Position numbers and translations under genes: made by a program. From Linum tenue (taxonomy: Eukaryota; Streptophyta; Magnoliopsida; Malpighiales; Linaceae), in the NCBI GenBank assembly GCA_946122785.1, contig CAMGYJ010000002.1, positions 57,809,703-57,873,702 on the forward strand: a stretch of DNA of 64,000 nucleotides, given 5' to 3'. Under the pieces are notes generated by a model. That model had not been told where the DNA came from, made no database searches, and saw only the letters and a list, made by a program, of their open reading frames with translations. The stretch's first letter is position 1, and every line of letters begins with the position of its first letter. Positions 25,335 through 36,859 of this stretch are shown piece after piece.

Positions 25335-26352
25335 GCTGGATGGATAAAGATAGCTGGATTCGTCTCTGGGGGGCAGATATCCCCCCAAACTGAAAGTGTT
25401 TGTCTGGCAGATCCTTTCTCGGGTCCTCCCTACTACGGAGGCTCTCATTGAACGTGGGGTTCAGGTGCATCCCCGTTGCCCGGTATGCTGGGAGAGTCCT
25501 GAAACCCTTGAGCATCTATTCCTTTACTGTCCGGTTGCGCGGGCTCTTTGGGATTATTCGGGATTGGAATACCTGGGGGAGGGGTTGTCGCGCCAGACTT
25601 TTCCACTGTTTCTTAAGCAGCTCATGGCTCTGATTAACCAACCCTCGGTGTTTATGGCGATGGTTGCCATTCTCTGGAGGATTTGGCTGTCGCGCAATTG
25701 GGTGGTGTTCGAGGGTAAACAATTTGGAATACCAGTGCTAATGCGCCAGTTTGTCCAGCAATATGAGGAATGGGTACGATTGCCTAAAGATCCGGTGGCG
25801 CAGCCGACTTTGACTGTTTCCGGCCATCAGACCTCGGTTGGCCTTCCTCGTATGGTCTGCAGATGGGACGGAGCAACAAGGTGTGACTCCCACTCGGCTG
25901 GGGGGGGGGGGGGGGGTGGTGTTGTTCCATCCGGATGGGGGGGTTGCTGGGGCCAGGGGATTTCAGTTCCCGGGTATCGATAACCCCCAGCTGGTGGAGC
26001 TTCTCGCGCTCAGGGAAGCGGTGGACTGGTGTGTTGGAATTGGATACACAGACATGAGGTTTGAGGGGGATGCCAAAGTTATCATCGAGAAGATCAATAG
26101 TGGGGACCATAGTGATAGTCGGATGGGTGCTGTTTTGGCAGAGCTCGTGCAGTATTTTCGCATCTATCCGGGGTTTAGTATTCGATTCATAGGTCGGCGT
26201 AGTAATAGGGTAGCCCATTTGGTGGCTAGGAAAGCCCTGTCTTTGTACCCTACCATGAGTCGTTTCTTTGACTTTCAGACCTGGCTGCTCTCCAGGGTGT
26301 AACTTTCTTTGTTGAATCAATATAAGATTATCTTTTGTAAAAAAAAAAAAAA
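25335..26352 (+). pseudogene. LINE copy 3: zinc-binding and RNase H regions, frameshift at a 17-G run
   Basis: It is homologous to copy 2 from its SWIRLWGADIPP-like segment onward. It carries the zf-RVT motif CPVCWESPETLEHLFLYCP and then the RNase H-like region. The frame changes at a run of 17 G (25900-25916), where 25396-25983 gives way to the frame of 25838-26302. The second frame ends AHLVARKALSLYPTMSRFFDF, TWLLSRV and TAA (26300-26302), then a 3' UTR CTTTTGT and an A-run (26340-26352). The 5' end is truncated. CCATTTGATTTGTGA occurs at 25282-25296 and again at 25320-25334, just before the element starts. Confidence 0.88.
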
Positions 26353-26810
26353 TATTATCAGTTCATATTTATTTTCACATTATCGACATCATTGCAAGAT
26401 GGTGCTATAAAAATGCATTAGATATATGTTTAAATAATTGATTTTCTTTATTTTCTTTTCTGATGAGTGTTTCTCCTCGGGTGATGGTGAATCCTGTTTC
26501 AGAGGTTCTATTCAGCTCAATTGGGTCATAGGGCACACCTACTAAGCCCTGGGTGGATCAAGCTGTTCAGTAAGGTAAACTTATTGGATGATATTAATTG
26601 CAACACTTACAAGATAAACTTCATAGTTATGTTAATTATTATAGTAAGATTGATACTATCATGTTTCAAACGTGTTTAATACATTGCCTCTTATTTGTGA
26701 TCTTTTCACTTCATGGGTAAAACCTGTAAATGATTATAAATTAATCACGATTTTAAATTCTTAATATTAGTAAAAATAATCTGGCGTTAATAGTAACACC
26801 AGTCTATTTC
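26353..26810. other. AT-rich spacer
   Basis: Nothing recognised between LINE copy 3 and the 77-bp tandem repeat. Confidence 0.3.
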
Positions 26811-26963
26811 TATCAATATGGACTAGTTATAAAATATTTTGAAGGGTTTAGTTTTCTCTATTTCAAATTTCTTGCAAATAGAGTGACTATCAATATGGAC
26901 TAGTTATAAAATATTTTGAAGGGTTTAGTTTTCTCTATTTCAAATTTCTTGCAAATAGAGTGA
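26811..26963 (+). repeat. Perfect tandem duplication of a 77-bp unit
   Basis: The unit beginning TATCAATATGGACTAGTTAT occurs at 26811-26887 and 26888-26963. It is identical except for the final base of the second copy. Identity of AT-rich DNA at this level indicates a very recent duplication, or an assembly artefact. Confidence 0.95.
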
Positions 26964-26979
26964 AAGTATGAAGAGTTTT

Positions 26980-27722
26980 TTGTCTTCTCAATTATTATTT
27001 GTTTCATGAAGAAAACATGCCACCGTTGCTTCCCGGTCTTCTCTAACGTCGACACGCATCATCAGCAACTCGAGCTCTCTGAAATACTCCTCCACGTCCC
27101 CTGAACCCTGTCGAAGCCCTTGCAGAGACTCGTAGAGCTCACGCTGGTAGTAAGCAGTTATGAATCGGTCTCGCATAATCCTTCGCAGCTCGTCCAACGT
27201 CGCGACCGGATTCTGATTATCTCATCGTCGACGAAGCTGCAGCTGCTCCCACCATTGTGCAGCGTAATCCGAAAATTCACAAGTAGCCATTGCTACTTTC
27301 TGGACCTCGCTAAATTGGCCTCACTGAAAGAAAAGAGTAATTTTCCTTTCCCAGTCGAGGTACGATGAAGGGTTCATCGTCCCCTGAAACGACGGTACAG
27401 ACAACTTGATTCCCGGCGGCACTGCCGACTCAGCGTCCTGTTGCCGTTCACGCCGATCGCGATGCAGACGTTCGTGATGTGGTTCCGCAACAACCAGACG
27501 TCATTCCAGCTCAGCAATTCGATTCATCAACTTTGGATTGCCAACTGGGTTTTCGTGGCCGAGAACTTCCCCTGCTCGGACTCCATTCTCCGGTAGAGTC
27601 AGAGCCTCAAACTTCTGGTCAATTTCGTGCTTAAATTGACCCAATTGATCCTGGATTTGGGTCTAGAACCTCTCCTCCATACGATCAAGTAGGGCGTCCA
27701 TGTCGAATGTATGTCCTGACAT
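26980..27722 (-). pseudogene. Ty3/gypsy gag remnant
   Basis: On the minus strand the segment reads MDALLDRMEERF near 27701, then VPSFQGTMNPSSYLDWERKI, a VQKVAMATCEFSDYAAQWWE block, LDELRRIMRDRFITAYYQRE, and LRQGSGDVEEYFRELELLMM. This is the retrotransposon-gag domain of Ty3/gypsy elements in order. Several stops and small gaps break it, so it is dead. Nothing of the zinc knuckle or pol remains, and the element is truncated near 26980. Confidence 0.85.
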
Positions 27723-27849
27723 GGCTGTCTACTTCTTTTTCCTCATTGGTTCTGGAAACACATATGAGTCTTCAAAATCAGGCCCTTTCGACCTCGTCCA
27801 GGGCGTCGTTGCAGTGGCGTTGTCCTCCGTTCTAGCCACTGTGTTGAAC

Positions 27850-28838
27850 CAGGCTCCTGATGCCATTTGATAGCCCCCTAGATGGGTGGTTTTGGATCAG
27901 AGAAGCACAACTAGGATTCAATTCAAGATTGAATCAAAACTGGGTGAGAAAGAACACAAAACAAGGTCTTGTGCTCGTGTTTGGGATGGAACCTTTCGTG
28001 CAACTTTTACGATGGGAAAGAGGCTCGATTGGTGTCTTGGATGCTTGGCCACGAACAAGGTGAGTACTTGAACGATACAAGCTCAAGATCAGACCTAGAT
28101 TCGGCTAGGTTGATCTCTCAATTCATAAGACAAAATCTTATGAACGCAAACTCTCAGTTTGTTATTCAACTCTACGAAATCTGAAAATTACAACTAATCA
28201 AAGCTACTTAAATAGACCTAGCCAATCCTACTACTCATAGAGAAGTCCTAAACAAATTACAATTGGAAAAGGAAATCAAAACCAACAATGAAAAGGAATT
28301 AATCACAAAAAAACAAAGGAATCCTAATCAGATAAAGATTCGGATTGCCTGGTTTCCAAAGACAGAAACTCAGCTTCGATACGATCTTTGGAGCTTTCGT
28401 TCGAGGCCTTCCATTCTTCATTCCAATCATCCAACACCATGTCGTTGTAGTAGAAGAAACCTACTTTCATGAGGTATGATTCTTGAAGCTCGACTCTCAT
28501 CCATCCCTTCGATTGAGGCTTCCAAAGTTCCTTAACACTTAGAATATTTCGGCAGTTTTTCCCATGTTGAGCTAACAACTTGATAGACCTGGAAATATCT
28601 CTTCTGGGCTTCCTCTCGAGCTCCAAAGAACATCAATGGGAAGATAAACTCTTCATCTTCAAAACAATGCCTTAAACTCGAATTTTCATTAAGCCAATAA
28701 CAAGTTCCCTACGTGCAAAGTTGGATACCTGAAACTATAAAAGAACTTAGCCAAAATTCAGTGTTCTTTAATGTACTTTGCTTACCTTCTTGATCAATCA
28801 ATTCCAGCTTAATTAAGGACCAATTTGGGATCATATCA
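27850..28838 (-). mobile_element. PBS and 5' LTR of the Ty3/gypsy remnant
   Basis: On the minus strand, TGGCATCAGGAGCCTGG (about 27848-27864) is a mutated initiator-Met primer-binding site. Just beyond it the LTR would run from TGATAGCCCC at 27868 to about 28838 (ATATCA), reading TGATAT...CTATCA on the element strand. The LTR boundaries are inferred because the partner LTR is absent. A minus-strand open frame inside it (28324-28626, 100 codons) shows no family I recognise and is probably chance. Confidence 0.55.
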
Positions 28839-28854
28839 AGGTATTAACAAGACT

Positions 28855-30382
28855 TTCTTAAGAATTACAGTTCATTTATCCTAACTGACCCTATATGAGT
28901 AACACACACTCGAGAGCTATTTGGTAAAGACACAAACATATCACATACAGCAGTAGGTGAAAGTAGATAAACAATATCAAACACAACATGATGAGAAGCA
29001 CCACTGTCTAAAATCCACTTAGAAGCATTGTCAACCATTGAATTGGCAAAAGCAAACTTACCTCCATCCTGGCTTGAGGTAGCAGTAGATGAAGAAGCCA
29101 GGAATGGGGAGTGCATTGGATAAGACTTCTCGACACAAACACCAGAAAATCCAGTAGTGACAAAGTTAACAGTAGGGGTTGGAGGTGGAAGAGCTTGGGG
29201 GTGACATTGAGCAAACAAAGCTCGGTACTGTTGCTGTGTCAATACAACAGAATCGGAAGGAACACTTCCGTTCTCACTTGAACCAGAACTGTTAGTGTCG
29301 AAAGACTCACTAACTACAACATTGACTCTAGAACGTGGCTTATAACCTGGTGGATAACCATGCTTCTTGTAACATCAATCAATAGTATGCCCAGTTAATC
29401 CACAAAAAGTACAGACATGCCTTTTTAACTGGTTATTCCCCTTATTTTGACAAGATTGTACAACACAGGGCATATGATTGACAAAATTAGGGTTGGGAGT
29501 CCTAATTTGACGCTCATGCTGGGCTATCATAGAGAAGACCTTGTTAATGGGAGGCAGAGGATCCATTAACAGTATCAAACATCTAACAGACTCAATATCC
29601 TCATTCAGACCTCTCAAGAACCTAATAACATGTATACTCTCATGTATTCAGCACAAGAACATCTAGGGATACATGCACAAGAACGAACATGACGATAGGT
29701 TGTCAATTCATCCCATAGAACCCTAAATTTGGTGAAGAACGCACTTACAAACATATTTGCTTGCTTCAGTCCGTAGATCTCATCATGGAGATCAGCGATG
29801 CGAACCAGATCAGCAATGTTGAAGCGCTCCTGGAGATCATGCCAAACTTCAACCGCAGTGTTCAGCCAAAGAACGCTCTGTGCAATCTCCGGTGAGAGCG
29901 ACCGGAGGATCCAACCAAGCACGCACGTATCACACTGCTGCCAAGCTTGGAAGAGCGGATCGCCATATGGAGGCGTCAGGACAGCCGGATCGACGAACAA
30001 TATCTTGTTCTTCGACAGGAGACCAAATCGCATGGATCTAGCCCAAGAATGGTAATTCGGCCCGGTGAGAACGACAAAAACGAGCTGCGCCGTTGATGAA
30101 TCGCCGGAACTGATGTAGTACGGGTGGTTTGGTGCAAGCGTCGCCGAGATCGGCATCGACGGTTGAAACGCAGTGGGAGTCGCCATGGAAACGAAGAGAG
30201 ATGCAGAAGCGAATCAAAGAAAGAAAAGAAAAAGAGAGAAAGGCAAGAAACGCCTAGATTGGAGGTCATGGGCTTGAAGTTTGCACATGCCCACCATACC
30301 TTGTGCTTTAATCAACTGTTAATATTGGAGGTCATGGAGATTCGAACACACGATCACTTGGCCAAACCAGGCTCTGATACCA
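28855..30382 (-). pseudogene. Copia-type gag and protease start, with PBS
   Basis: The minus strand reads, from 30186, a Copia gag (UBN2/DUF4219-like): TGPNYHSWARSMRFGLLSKN, then a WLNTAVEVWHDLQERF block. It continues in another frame with LRGLNEDIESVRCLILLMDP. The CCHC zinc knuckle follows (CTFCGLTGHTID, then CYKKHGYPPGY across a stop at ~29375). The aspartic-protease start WILDSGASHHV is near 28995. At least two frameshifts or stops occur (near 29615 and 29375). The primer-binding site TGGTATCAGAGCCTGG (30367-30382 on the minus strand) sits next to the LTR. Integrase, RT and RNase H are missing, as the element is cut at about 28860. Confidence 0.9.
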
Positions 30383-30559
30383 TGATGAGAGAGAAAGTGT
30401 CTACTTGTTTTATTTCATAAAAGGTGAATTTACACCGTTCGTTATTACAATATATACAACCTGGAAATAATAAACTAGCAAAACAGTTCACAAATATAAA
30501 CAAATATTACACATGGTCCTTAAACTAATTCTAGTTTACAATATGGTCCAACATTCTCA
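30383..30559 (-). mobile_element. 5' LTR of the Copia element (~177 bp)
   Basis: On the element strand it starts TGAGAATGTTGGACC and ends CTCTCATCA, immediately followed by the tRNA-iMet primer site. The TG...CA ends and direct abutment on the PBS support the boundaries. The 3' LTR is not found in the window. Confidence 0.75.
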
Positions 30560-31400
30560 ACGATTAAATCGCGGCTTAAGACTTGAGCACAATGTTTGGA
30601 CACTGTTAAGCTGATGGGTACAATTAATCGAGCACGTAAAACAATTTTTGAACTCTAAATTATACACGAGTATTAAATTATGCCGGCCAACAAATCGGAC
30701 CCTAATCTAGTTGGCTGTAGATGGTTCTTCGTGTTTTCCCATCAGACCCATTATTATTACAACATATCTTATGTCCTTTTCATTTCCTGCCTAATAATAT
30801 AGAATAGTCTACTCTTTTTTTTTTTTTTGGTAGAGTATAGAGTAAGGTTTGAAATTCAGATTCGACTATTCTAAATTTCGTAAATTTTCATCTAAAACAT
30901 CATCATTTTATTCCTTGACGGGAAATGAAACCCCACGTCTTATGATAGCAGGGAGGACGGACTAATACAAAACAAAATTTGGAACTAATTAATCAATCCC
31001 ACCTATAATAATAATCATCAAATAATGCCAAGAAAAAAAACTTGGTAGAAATGGACTAAGCTATCATTATCCATGAATATTTTGCAGAAAAATTAACGAA
31101 TAAAAATGATTGAAGAGGTAAATTACTTGCGTACGCCAAATAAAATCGAATTAGTCGGCAGAGAGAAAGAAACAAATTACAATTAGACAAGTAATCCGTT
31201 AATTAATTAATCAATTAAAAAAGAGGTTTTTGCAGGGGAATAATCGGGGAGAGAGGGAAATACAGAGAGACGTGCCGGTGAGTAACTGTCTCCGCACAGC
31301 TCTTAACTATTTTTCCCGGCAAAATATCCCAACCCTCCCATTTCATCCCCTGCGGACAGTACCACCGTAAACCCTCACGGTCAAATCTCATATCACCCAA
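30560..31400. other. Spacer upstream of the NHX gene
   Basis: AT-rich with a T-run near 30811-30828. No coding signal. The right part may contain distal promoter elements of the antiporter gene. Confidence 0.3.
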
Positions 31401-32113
31401 TCGTCCGGTTGAAAACAAAGCCAGAAACCCCTTATCACGCCGTCAGCTTCCCTCCTCCGTCAATCTCTGGATCCGTCGCATCTCCTCCTTCCGTTTATTT
31501 AATTCCGTTATCCCCCGCATCGTCCGCTCATTCTTTCAAAAACTATTTTCCCCTTTTCCTTTCTCTTCCAAAGCTTTCTTCTCCATTTCCAGAGCCTTTC
31601 TTTTCCTTCCCGAGAAAAGCAAGTTTCCCCCCCTCGAATTTGCTCGCCGGAATCTCCTTCCCTGCAAGCTCGTAGCTCCGTTCGCCGGCCTTCTTCACCA
31701 GCAGAATCCTCTCTTCTTCGACTTGCCTGTAGCAGTTCGCGGCGTCCTCTGTGAATTGAGATACAAAAGGTGAGCTGAGAGGTTTGGGGGGAGGAGGAGG
31801 AAGACTAATTTTCCGAGCAACCAAACATAAGAATTTTGATTTTCTCACAGTGTTTTTTGTTTTGTTTTGTTACAGCAGGTGAGGGAATGGACGGTTCAGA
31901 GACTTGAAGAAAAATTAGGGAATTCCGTTTGAAAATCTTCTCTCCTGTCTCAATAAGGAATCAGAATTTATTCCCACTACACATTGTGTTGTGTGAAATC
32001 AATTCTGCGGCCATCACAATTTGGTTTCTGTATATTTTATACCGTTGCCATTTTCGATTAAGAAAGAGGGGAGGAGGAGAATTGAACCGGGAAAGAAATC
32101 AGGAGTACAAAAA
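31401..32113 (+). promoter_or_regulatory. Promoter / 5' UTR region of the NHX gene, probable leader intron
   Basis: This CT-rich stretch (31440-31740) leads into the antiporter gene. A donor-like CAAAAG|GTGAGCTG near 31770 and an acceptor-like TTTGTTACAG near 31876 would define a leader intron. An additional acceptor-like AAATCAG precedes the ATG. Leader introns are common in plant class I NHX genes. Which sites are used cannot be decided from sequence alone. Confidence 0.45.
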
Positions 32114-35100
32114 ATGGAGGTCGTAAGCTCAATTACGACGAAGCTGCAGGGGCTTTCCACATCGGACCACGCATCCGTGGTCTCCATGAACTTGTTCGTC
32201 GCCCTGCTTTGTGCTTGTATAGTCATTGGTCATCTTCTGGAGGAGAATCGATGGATGAATGAGTCCATTACTGCCCTTTTGATTGTGAGTTTCGTTTCTT
32301 TCCTTTTTTGGGTTTCCTTCCCATTTGCCTAAAAGGGATCCGGGGATTCAGGCGAAAAAAAAAACTGATGGGATCCAGTTTTGGTAGTAATTCAAAGTGC
32401 TTTTTTGTTGTTGTGTGTGGCTTCGCTGCAACAATAGCAGTTTACTGATCTTATGTGGCCCATTGCTACTATAGGGTGTGTGCACTGGGGTTGTGATATT
32501 GCTGGTTAGTGGAGGGAAAAGCTCGCATCTTTTGGTGTTCAGTGAGGATCTTTTCTTTATCTATCTTCTGCCGCCTATCATATTCAATGCCGGGTAGGGA
32601 ACTTCGATTTGCAGAGTTCACAGTTCATCTCTGGTTCATGAGGGTTACAGCTAGAGGGCTCTTTTGTGTGTTTTAAGTTTTAACGTCTGGTCTTTGCATT
32701 TTCTGTTCCAGGTTCCAGGTGAAAAAGAAGCAATTCTTCCGGAACTTCATCACCATTATGTTATTTGGTGCTATCGGTACATTGATATCTTGCTGCGTTA
32801 TATCCTTAGGTAAATAACTAATATCTGCAATGCTTTTCTTATTTGAAGTACCTAGATTGATTCAGGGTTCAATTTTCTTTGGAGAAGTTGAAATGTCTCC
32901 TTTTGCAAATTTGGCATGGTTCTGGTAGTAGATCGTGGTCATACTGTCATGTCTAGTTCTGGACCAATTTCGTAAGTTGGCAGTGTGAAAGAGAAGGATG
33001 ATAGGGGAACTGTTTTTGCAACTTGTGGATGTTGACCCTGGAAAAGATATTTAACGTAAAATGAACAATGTCTGACTTGGTTGCTGATGCTATTTTACAG
33101 GGGCCATTCAGTTCTTTGGTAGAATGGACATTGGTGAATTTGACGTGGGGGACTACATAGCAATTGGAGCAATATTTGCAGCAACAGATTCTGTATGCAC
33201 GTTGCAGGTATGTCACATACAAAGAGTATTTGCAGCCTTCCCGACTTCTACTAAGAACTGTTTTCACTGGAAAACTGAACCTTTTGCTTCTCTATTGTAA
33301 AGATTCAAGAATTGTTTTCACTGGAAAACTGAACCTTTTTCTTCTTAATTGTACAGATTCTTAATCAGGATCAGACGCCTCTACTCTACAGTCTTGTATT
33401 TGGGGAAGGTGTCGTAAATGACGCTACGTCAGTGGTGCTTTTCAATGCAATTCAGGGCTTTGATCTTGTCAATCTTAATCCACACATTGGTTTGGAGTTC
33501 ATTGGCAACTTTTTGTATTTGTTTGTTACAAGTACTTTGCTGGGAGTTGGGGTAACTCTCTCTCTCCCTCTCTCTCTCTCTCTTGTTGTTTCATAGACAG
33601 TTCAAATCTGTTTCTTGTTGGACAACATTGTTGAGATTGAAATCCAATCCATTTGGTATTTGTTGCAGACTGGATTGGTCAGTGCTTACATCATAAAAAC
33701 CCTCTACTTTGGAAGGTATGTTATGGTCAACAAAATTCAGATAGGCGTGTATTGCCAGTTGTAAGAATCTTCCCACTAACTTAATACTTGAAATTGTTCA
33801 GGCATTCAACGGATAGGGAGGTTTCTCTCATGATCCTTATGGCATATCTTTCGTACATGCTTGCTGAGGTACGATTGTTTCCAAATTTTCTTGTGTGTCA
33901 CTTTTATTTTCACGTATGATCTCCAAGATATGGTACTTAATTTATTGACTTCTCTTGCAGTTGTTCTATTTGAGTGGGATTCTCACAGTATTTTTCTGTG
34001 GAATTGTCATGTCCCATTATACATGGCACAACGTGACTGAGAGCTCGAGAGTAACGACAAAGTATGTGACTCTATATCGATGAATCTGATCACTCTTATT
34101 ACTATTTTGCCTTAGAATTTATTTCTGAAACCGATCACTTTCTCCCCAGGCATGCATTTGCAACCTTGTCATTTGTTTCTGAGATATTTATTTTCCTCTA
34201 CGTCGGTATGGATGCCTTGGACATTGAGAAGTGGAGCGCCGTTAGTGACAGGTTTGTCCTTAATTACGTTTTACTCTTTTGATCAAGTCGATCAATCGAA
34301 CCTTTTTCATCCTTTCATTGGAATGATAATTTAGATGCTGAAGCTCTTGCAATTCTGTTTCTTGTGCAGCCCCGGAACAATAGTGACTGTGAGTTCAGTA
34401 TTATTGGCCCTGGTCCTTCTGGGAAGAGCAGCTTTTGTCTTCCCCTTGTCCTTTTTATCGAACTTATCTAAGAAATCACCGAATGATAAGATCGATATCA
34501 AGCAGCAAGTACGATCCTGTCTGCCCCAACTCCTCTTGAATAACTTGATTTTTATTGTAAGCCGTATTCTGACATTTGCTTTACACTTTTGGATATTTGA
34601 TTTAGATTGTCATATGGTGGGCTGGCTTGATGAGAGGTGCTGTATCTATGGCACTCGCTTATAACAAGGTAAGATCGTGGAAGAAATACTTGCTTCTTTT
34701 TTCGTTGGTGAACATTCAGTATTTCCTGATCAATTTGCGAGCTATCTGCTTCATTGCCATTGCAGTTTACCAGTGGGGGGCACACTCACTTGCGAGGGAA
34801 TGCTATCTTGATCACCAGCACCATCATTGTTGTTCTTTTCAGCACAGTGGTAAGTTCTCCTTATTCGGTTGTAGTAAGTAACTTCGAACTATAGGCCATA
34901 GTAACTTCAGGTGTCGTTCGGATGTAGGATTGCTGCTTCTACTTAAATTTCCGAAGTAATTGCTAAACATTGATGTTTCCTCAGGTCTTCGGTTTGATGA
35001 CTCAACCTCTCATAAGGTTCCTGCTCCCCGACGGGAATAGCCAGTCGAGCACAGCGGTATCTTCCCATGCTGGCTCCCCGAAATCGATCACAGTGCCCCT

Positions 35101-35329
35101 CTTGGGGGAGGGGCAGGACTCGCTGGAAGATCTCGCGCAACAGCACCTCAACGGCGGGAACAGACTGCGAGCCCTGCTCACCACCCCAACCCACACCGTC
35201 CATTACTACTGGCGCAAGTTCGACAACGCCTTCATGAGGCCTGTCTTTGGTGGCCGGGGGTTCGTCCCTTTCGTCCCTGGCTCGCCAACTGAACGCACTT
35301 CCGCCAGCATCACCACTCCCTTTCAGTAA
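32114..35329 (+). CDS. NHX: Vacuolar Na+(K+)/H+ antiporter, class I NHX
   Basis: CPA1-family exchanger of the tonoplast that moves Na+ or K+ into the vacuole against H+, with roles in salt tolerance, K+ homeostasis and vacuolar pH. Thirteen coding exons: 32114-32284, 32475-32593, 32712-32809, 33101-33207, 33357-33551, 33669-33715, 33802-33868, 33961-34061, 34150-34251, 34370-34508, 34606-34668, 34766-34849 and 34985-35329. All junctions are GT..AG and the product is 545 residues, the usual length. The amiloride-binding motif LFFIYLLPPI is at about 83-92. Acidic transport residues lie in ATDS (D159) and GVVNDATS (N186, D187). MSHYTWHNVTESSR, GRAAFVFPLSF and GLMRGAVSMALAYNK are hallmark blocks. 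The hydrophilic C-terminal tail (from about residue 440) belongs to the NHX1-4 group. The gene looks intact. Confidence 0.97.
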
Positions 35330-36376
35330 AGAAGAGACGAGAAGAGAGAACAAGAAAGGAGGGAAGGAAGGAAGGAAGGGACTCCCAAAGGGTACAAAAT
35401 TGTACAAAAATGGGTTAATGGTAATATATCTCATCAGACAAACATGGCAACAATGCGACGGCCGCGCTTTTGTGCCAACATTTTGTAAATTAGCTCTATT
35501 TCTGTGTATTGTGCATTTGTGGCTTTAGAGAGAGAGGAAAGAAACGACGGGAAGTTGGTATTGGCTATGTTGTAATTTTGTCCCATCCCTTATTTTGCAT
35601 TTTTGACAAATATTCCTTCCTCTTCGGTTTGCACTAATTTTGATGGAAAATTCACTCAACCCTTCATTCTCATAAGTCATCAGTCAAGGCTTTTCCTATC
35701 GAGCCAGCCAGTGCCTTCCTCCACAGGTTTTCTTTATATTACTTGCTATAGGGTGCGCTGCTGATTGCTGACAGCAATGTATATCTCTCTTACACATGTC
35801 GAGGGTGATTGTACTAAAAAGTAAACGGTCTATTATTACAAAAGCGAACTCTATTTTCATGAACAACCATCCACTTGTAAGTTGTAACCTATTCATGAGG
35901 TAACTAACAACCACAGCATATCTTCTTCATGGTTTTTTTTTTTTTTTTGAATAGCTTCTTCATGGTTATAGTATTGAATTAGTTCAATAAAGACATATGT
36001 TGTAATCCACTTGTTATGAATTGTCATAAGAGCGATAAATAGTTGGTAATGAAATAAGCTGAATTACTAAACATCTAGCGTTATGGTTAAAAGACGAGTT
36101 AACCAACTATAATGTGGCGTATTCGTGATTAGCGAGGGTAGAATTGATCCACCGAAGAAATTCTTAAAAAGGTTTTTAACTCTGGACGGTAGTTTTGAAA
36201 CAAGATCGTAGTGAGTGATTTTAAAACAATCCCCCATTATGCCGGATTTTGAAATATGGAAGGTGATAGATTATGGCAATTAGGAATTTCAAAATCTCTC
36301 AAATGTAGGGTTTTGAAATAACTAATGAGGATAAACTATTTCAAAATCCTCCACTCATATTTTCCCCCCTCCATTT
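35330..36376. other. 3' UTR of NHX and spacer
   Basis: The first ~250 bp should be NHX 3' UTR (GGAAGG repeats near 35360). The remainder is AT-rich with a T-run near 35935-35948. No gene is recognised. Confidence 0.4.
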
Positions 36377-36504
36377 ATGTCCCTTATATTTATATTAAAT
36401 CTCATCCTTACCCTCCGCAATCGACCTCCCCCTTCCTCAAGTCTTTATTTGTTTATTTCTACCAAAATTTCACCCAATTGTGAATCAATTCTTGTCGCCG
36501 CCAA

Positions 36505-36855
36505 ATGGGAGCGTGTTTCTTATTCTCCTCTACTTCTCTCCCTCCGACGGCTAAAGTCGTCTACCTCAAAGGAGATCTTTGCGAGTACGCTCCTCCAGCC
36601 TCCGAATCTCAAGTTCTGCAGTCCCATTCTTTCCTCTACAACTCTGATTTCCTCTATTACGACGTGCCCATTGCGCTCTTGTGCTATTACTCCCCAATCA
36701 ACTCTACTTTTTTGCTCTCAACCTGGAAGCTCAACTCTATGATCACCGCTCCGGATATGGCCACTTTGACAGTCACAGCTAGTCAGGCCCTCCAATCCTC
36801 GGTCAATCACGGCGCTAAGAAGAAATCCATCATCACTCTTTTTCCCCCTCTATAA
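36505..36855 (+). CDS. PADRE / DUF4228-domain protein, intronless, probably damaged
   Basis: The 116-residue frame has the family's start MGAC (Gly2 myristoylation and Cys4 acylation expected), then AKVVYLKGDLCEYAPP, a SQVLQSHSFLYNSDFLYYD block, and KLNSMITAPDMATLTVTAS. PADRE proteins are plant-specific, often stress-responsive, and poorly understood. The central acidic and Gln-Leu-Tyr-Phe segment that normally precedes KLNS is missing from this frame, but LLPNQLYF is readable in a neighbouring frame at about 36686-36710. A deletion upstream and an extra T in the run near 36707-36712 therefore shift the frame out and back for a dozen residues. The C-terminus (ITLFPPL) is short. It may be a decaying copy rather than a working gene. 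Confidence 0.65.
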   Translation: MGACFLFSSTSLPPTAKVVYLKGDLCEYAPPASESQVLQSHSFLYNSDFLYYDVPIALLCYYSPINSTFLLSTWKLNSMITAPDMATLTVTASQALQSSVNHGAKKKSIITLFPPL

Positions 36856-36859
36856 ATGC

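Noticed and set aside
27120..27368. Plus-strand ORF over the gypsy gag region
   Set aside because: The minus strand encodes the recognised gag domain; the plus frame is a shadow.
28324..28626. 100-codon minus-strand ORF within the gypsy LTR region
   Set aside because: It does not match any gag, pol or host family I know and sits inside LTR-like sequence; treated as chance or unassigned.
31543..31848. Minus-strand 101-codon ORF upstream of NHX
   Set aside because: Low-complexity translation of a CT-rich leader region; no domain and no conserved start context.
34943..35434. Minus-strand 163-codon ORF opposite the last NHX exon
   Set aside because: It is antisense to the coding exon of a clear NHX gene and results from the GC-rich codons there.
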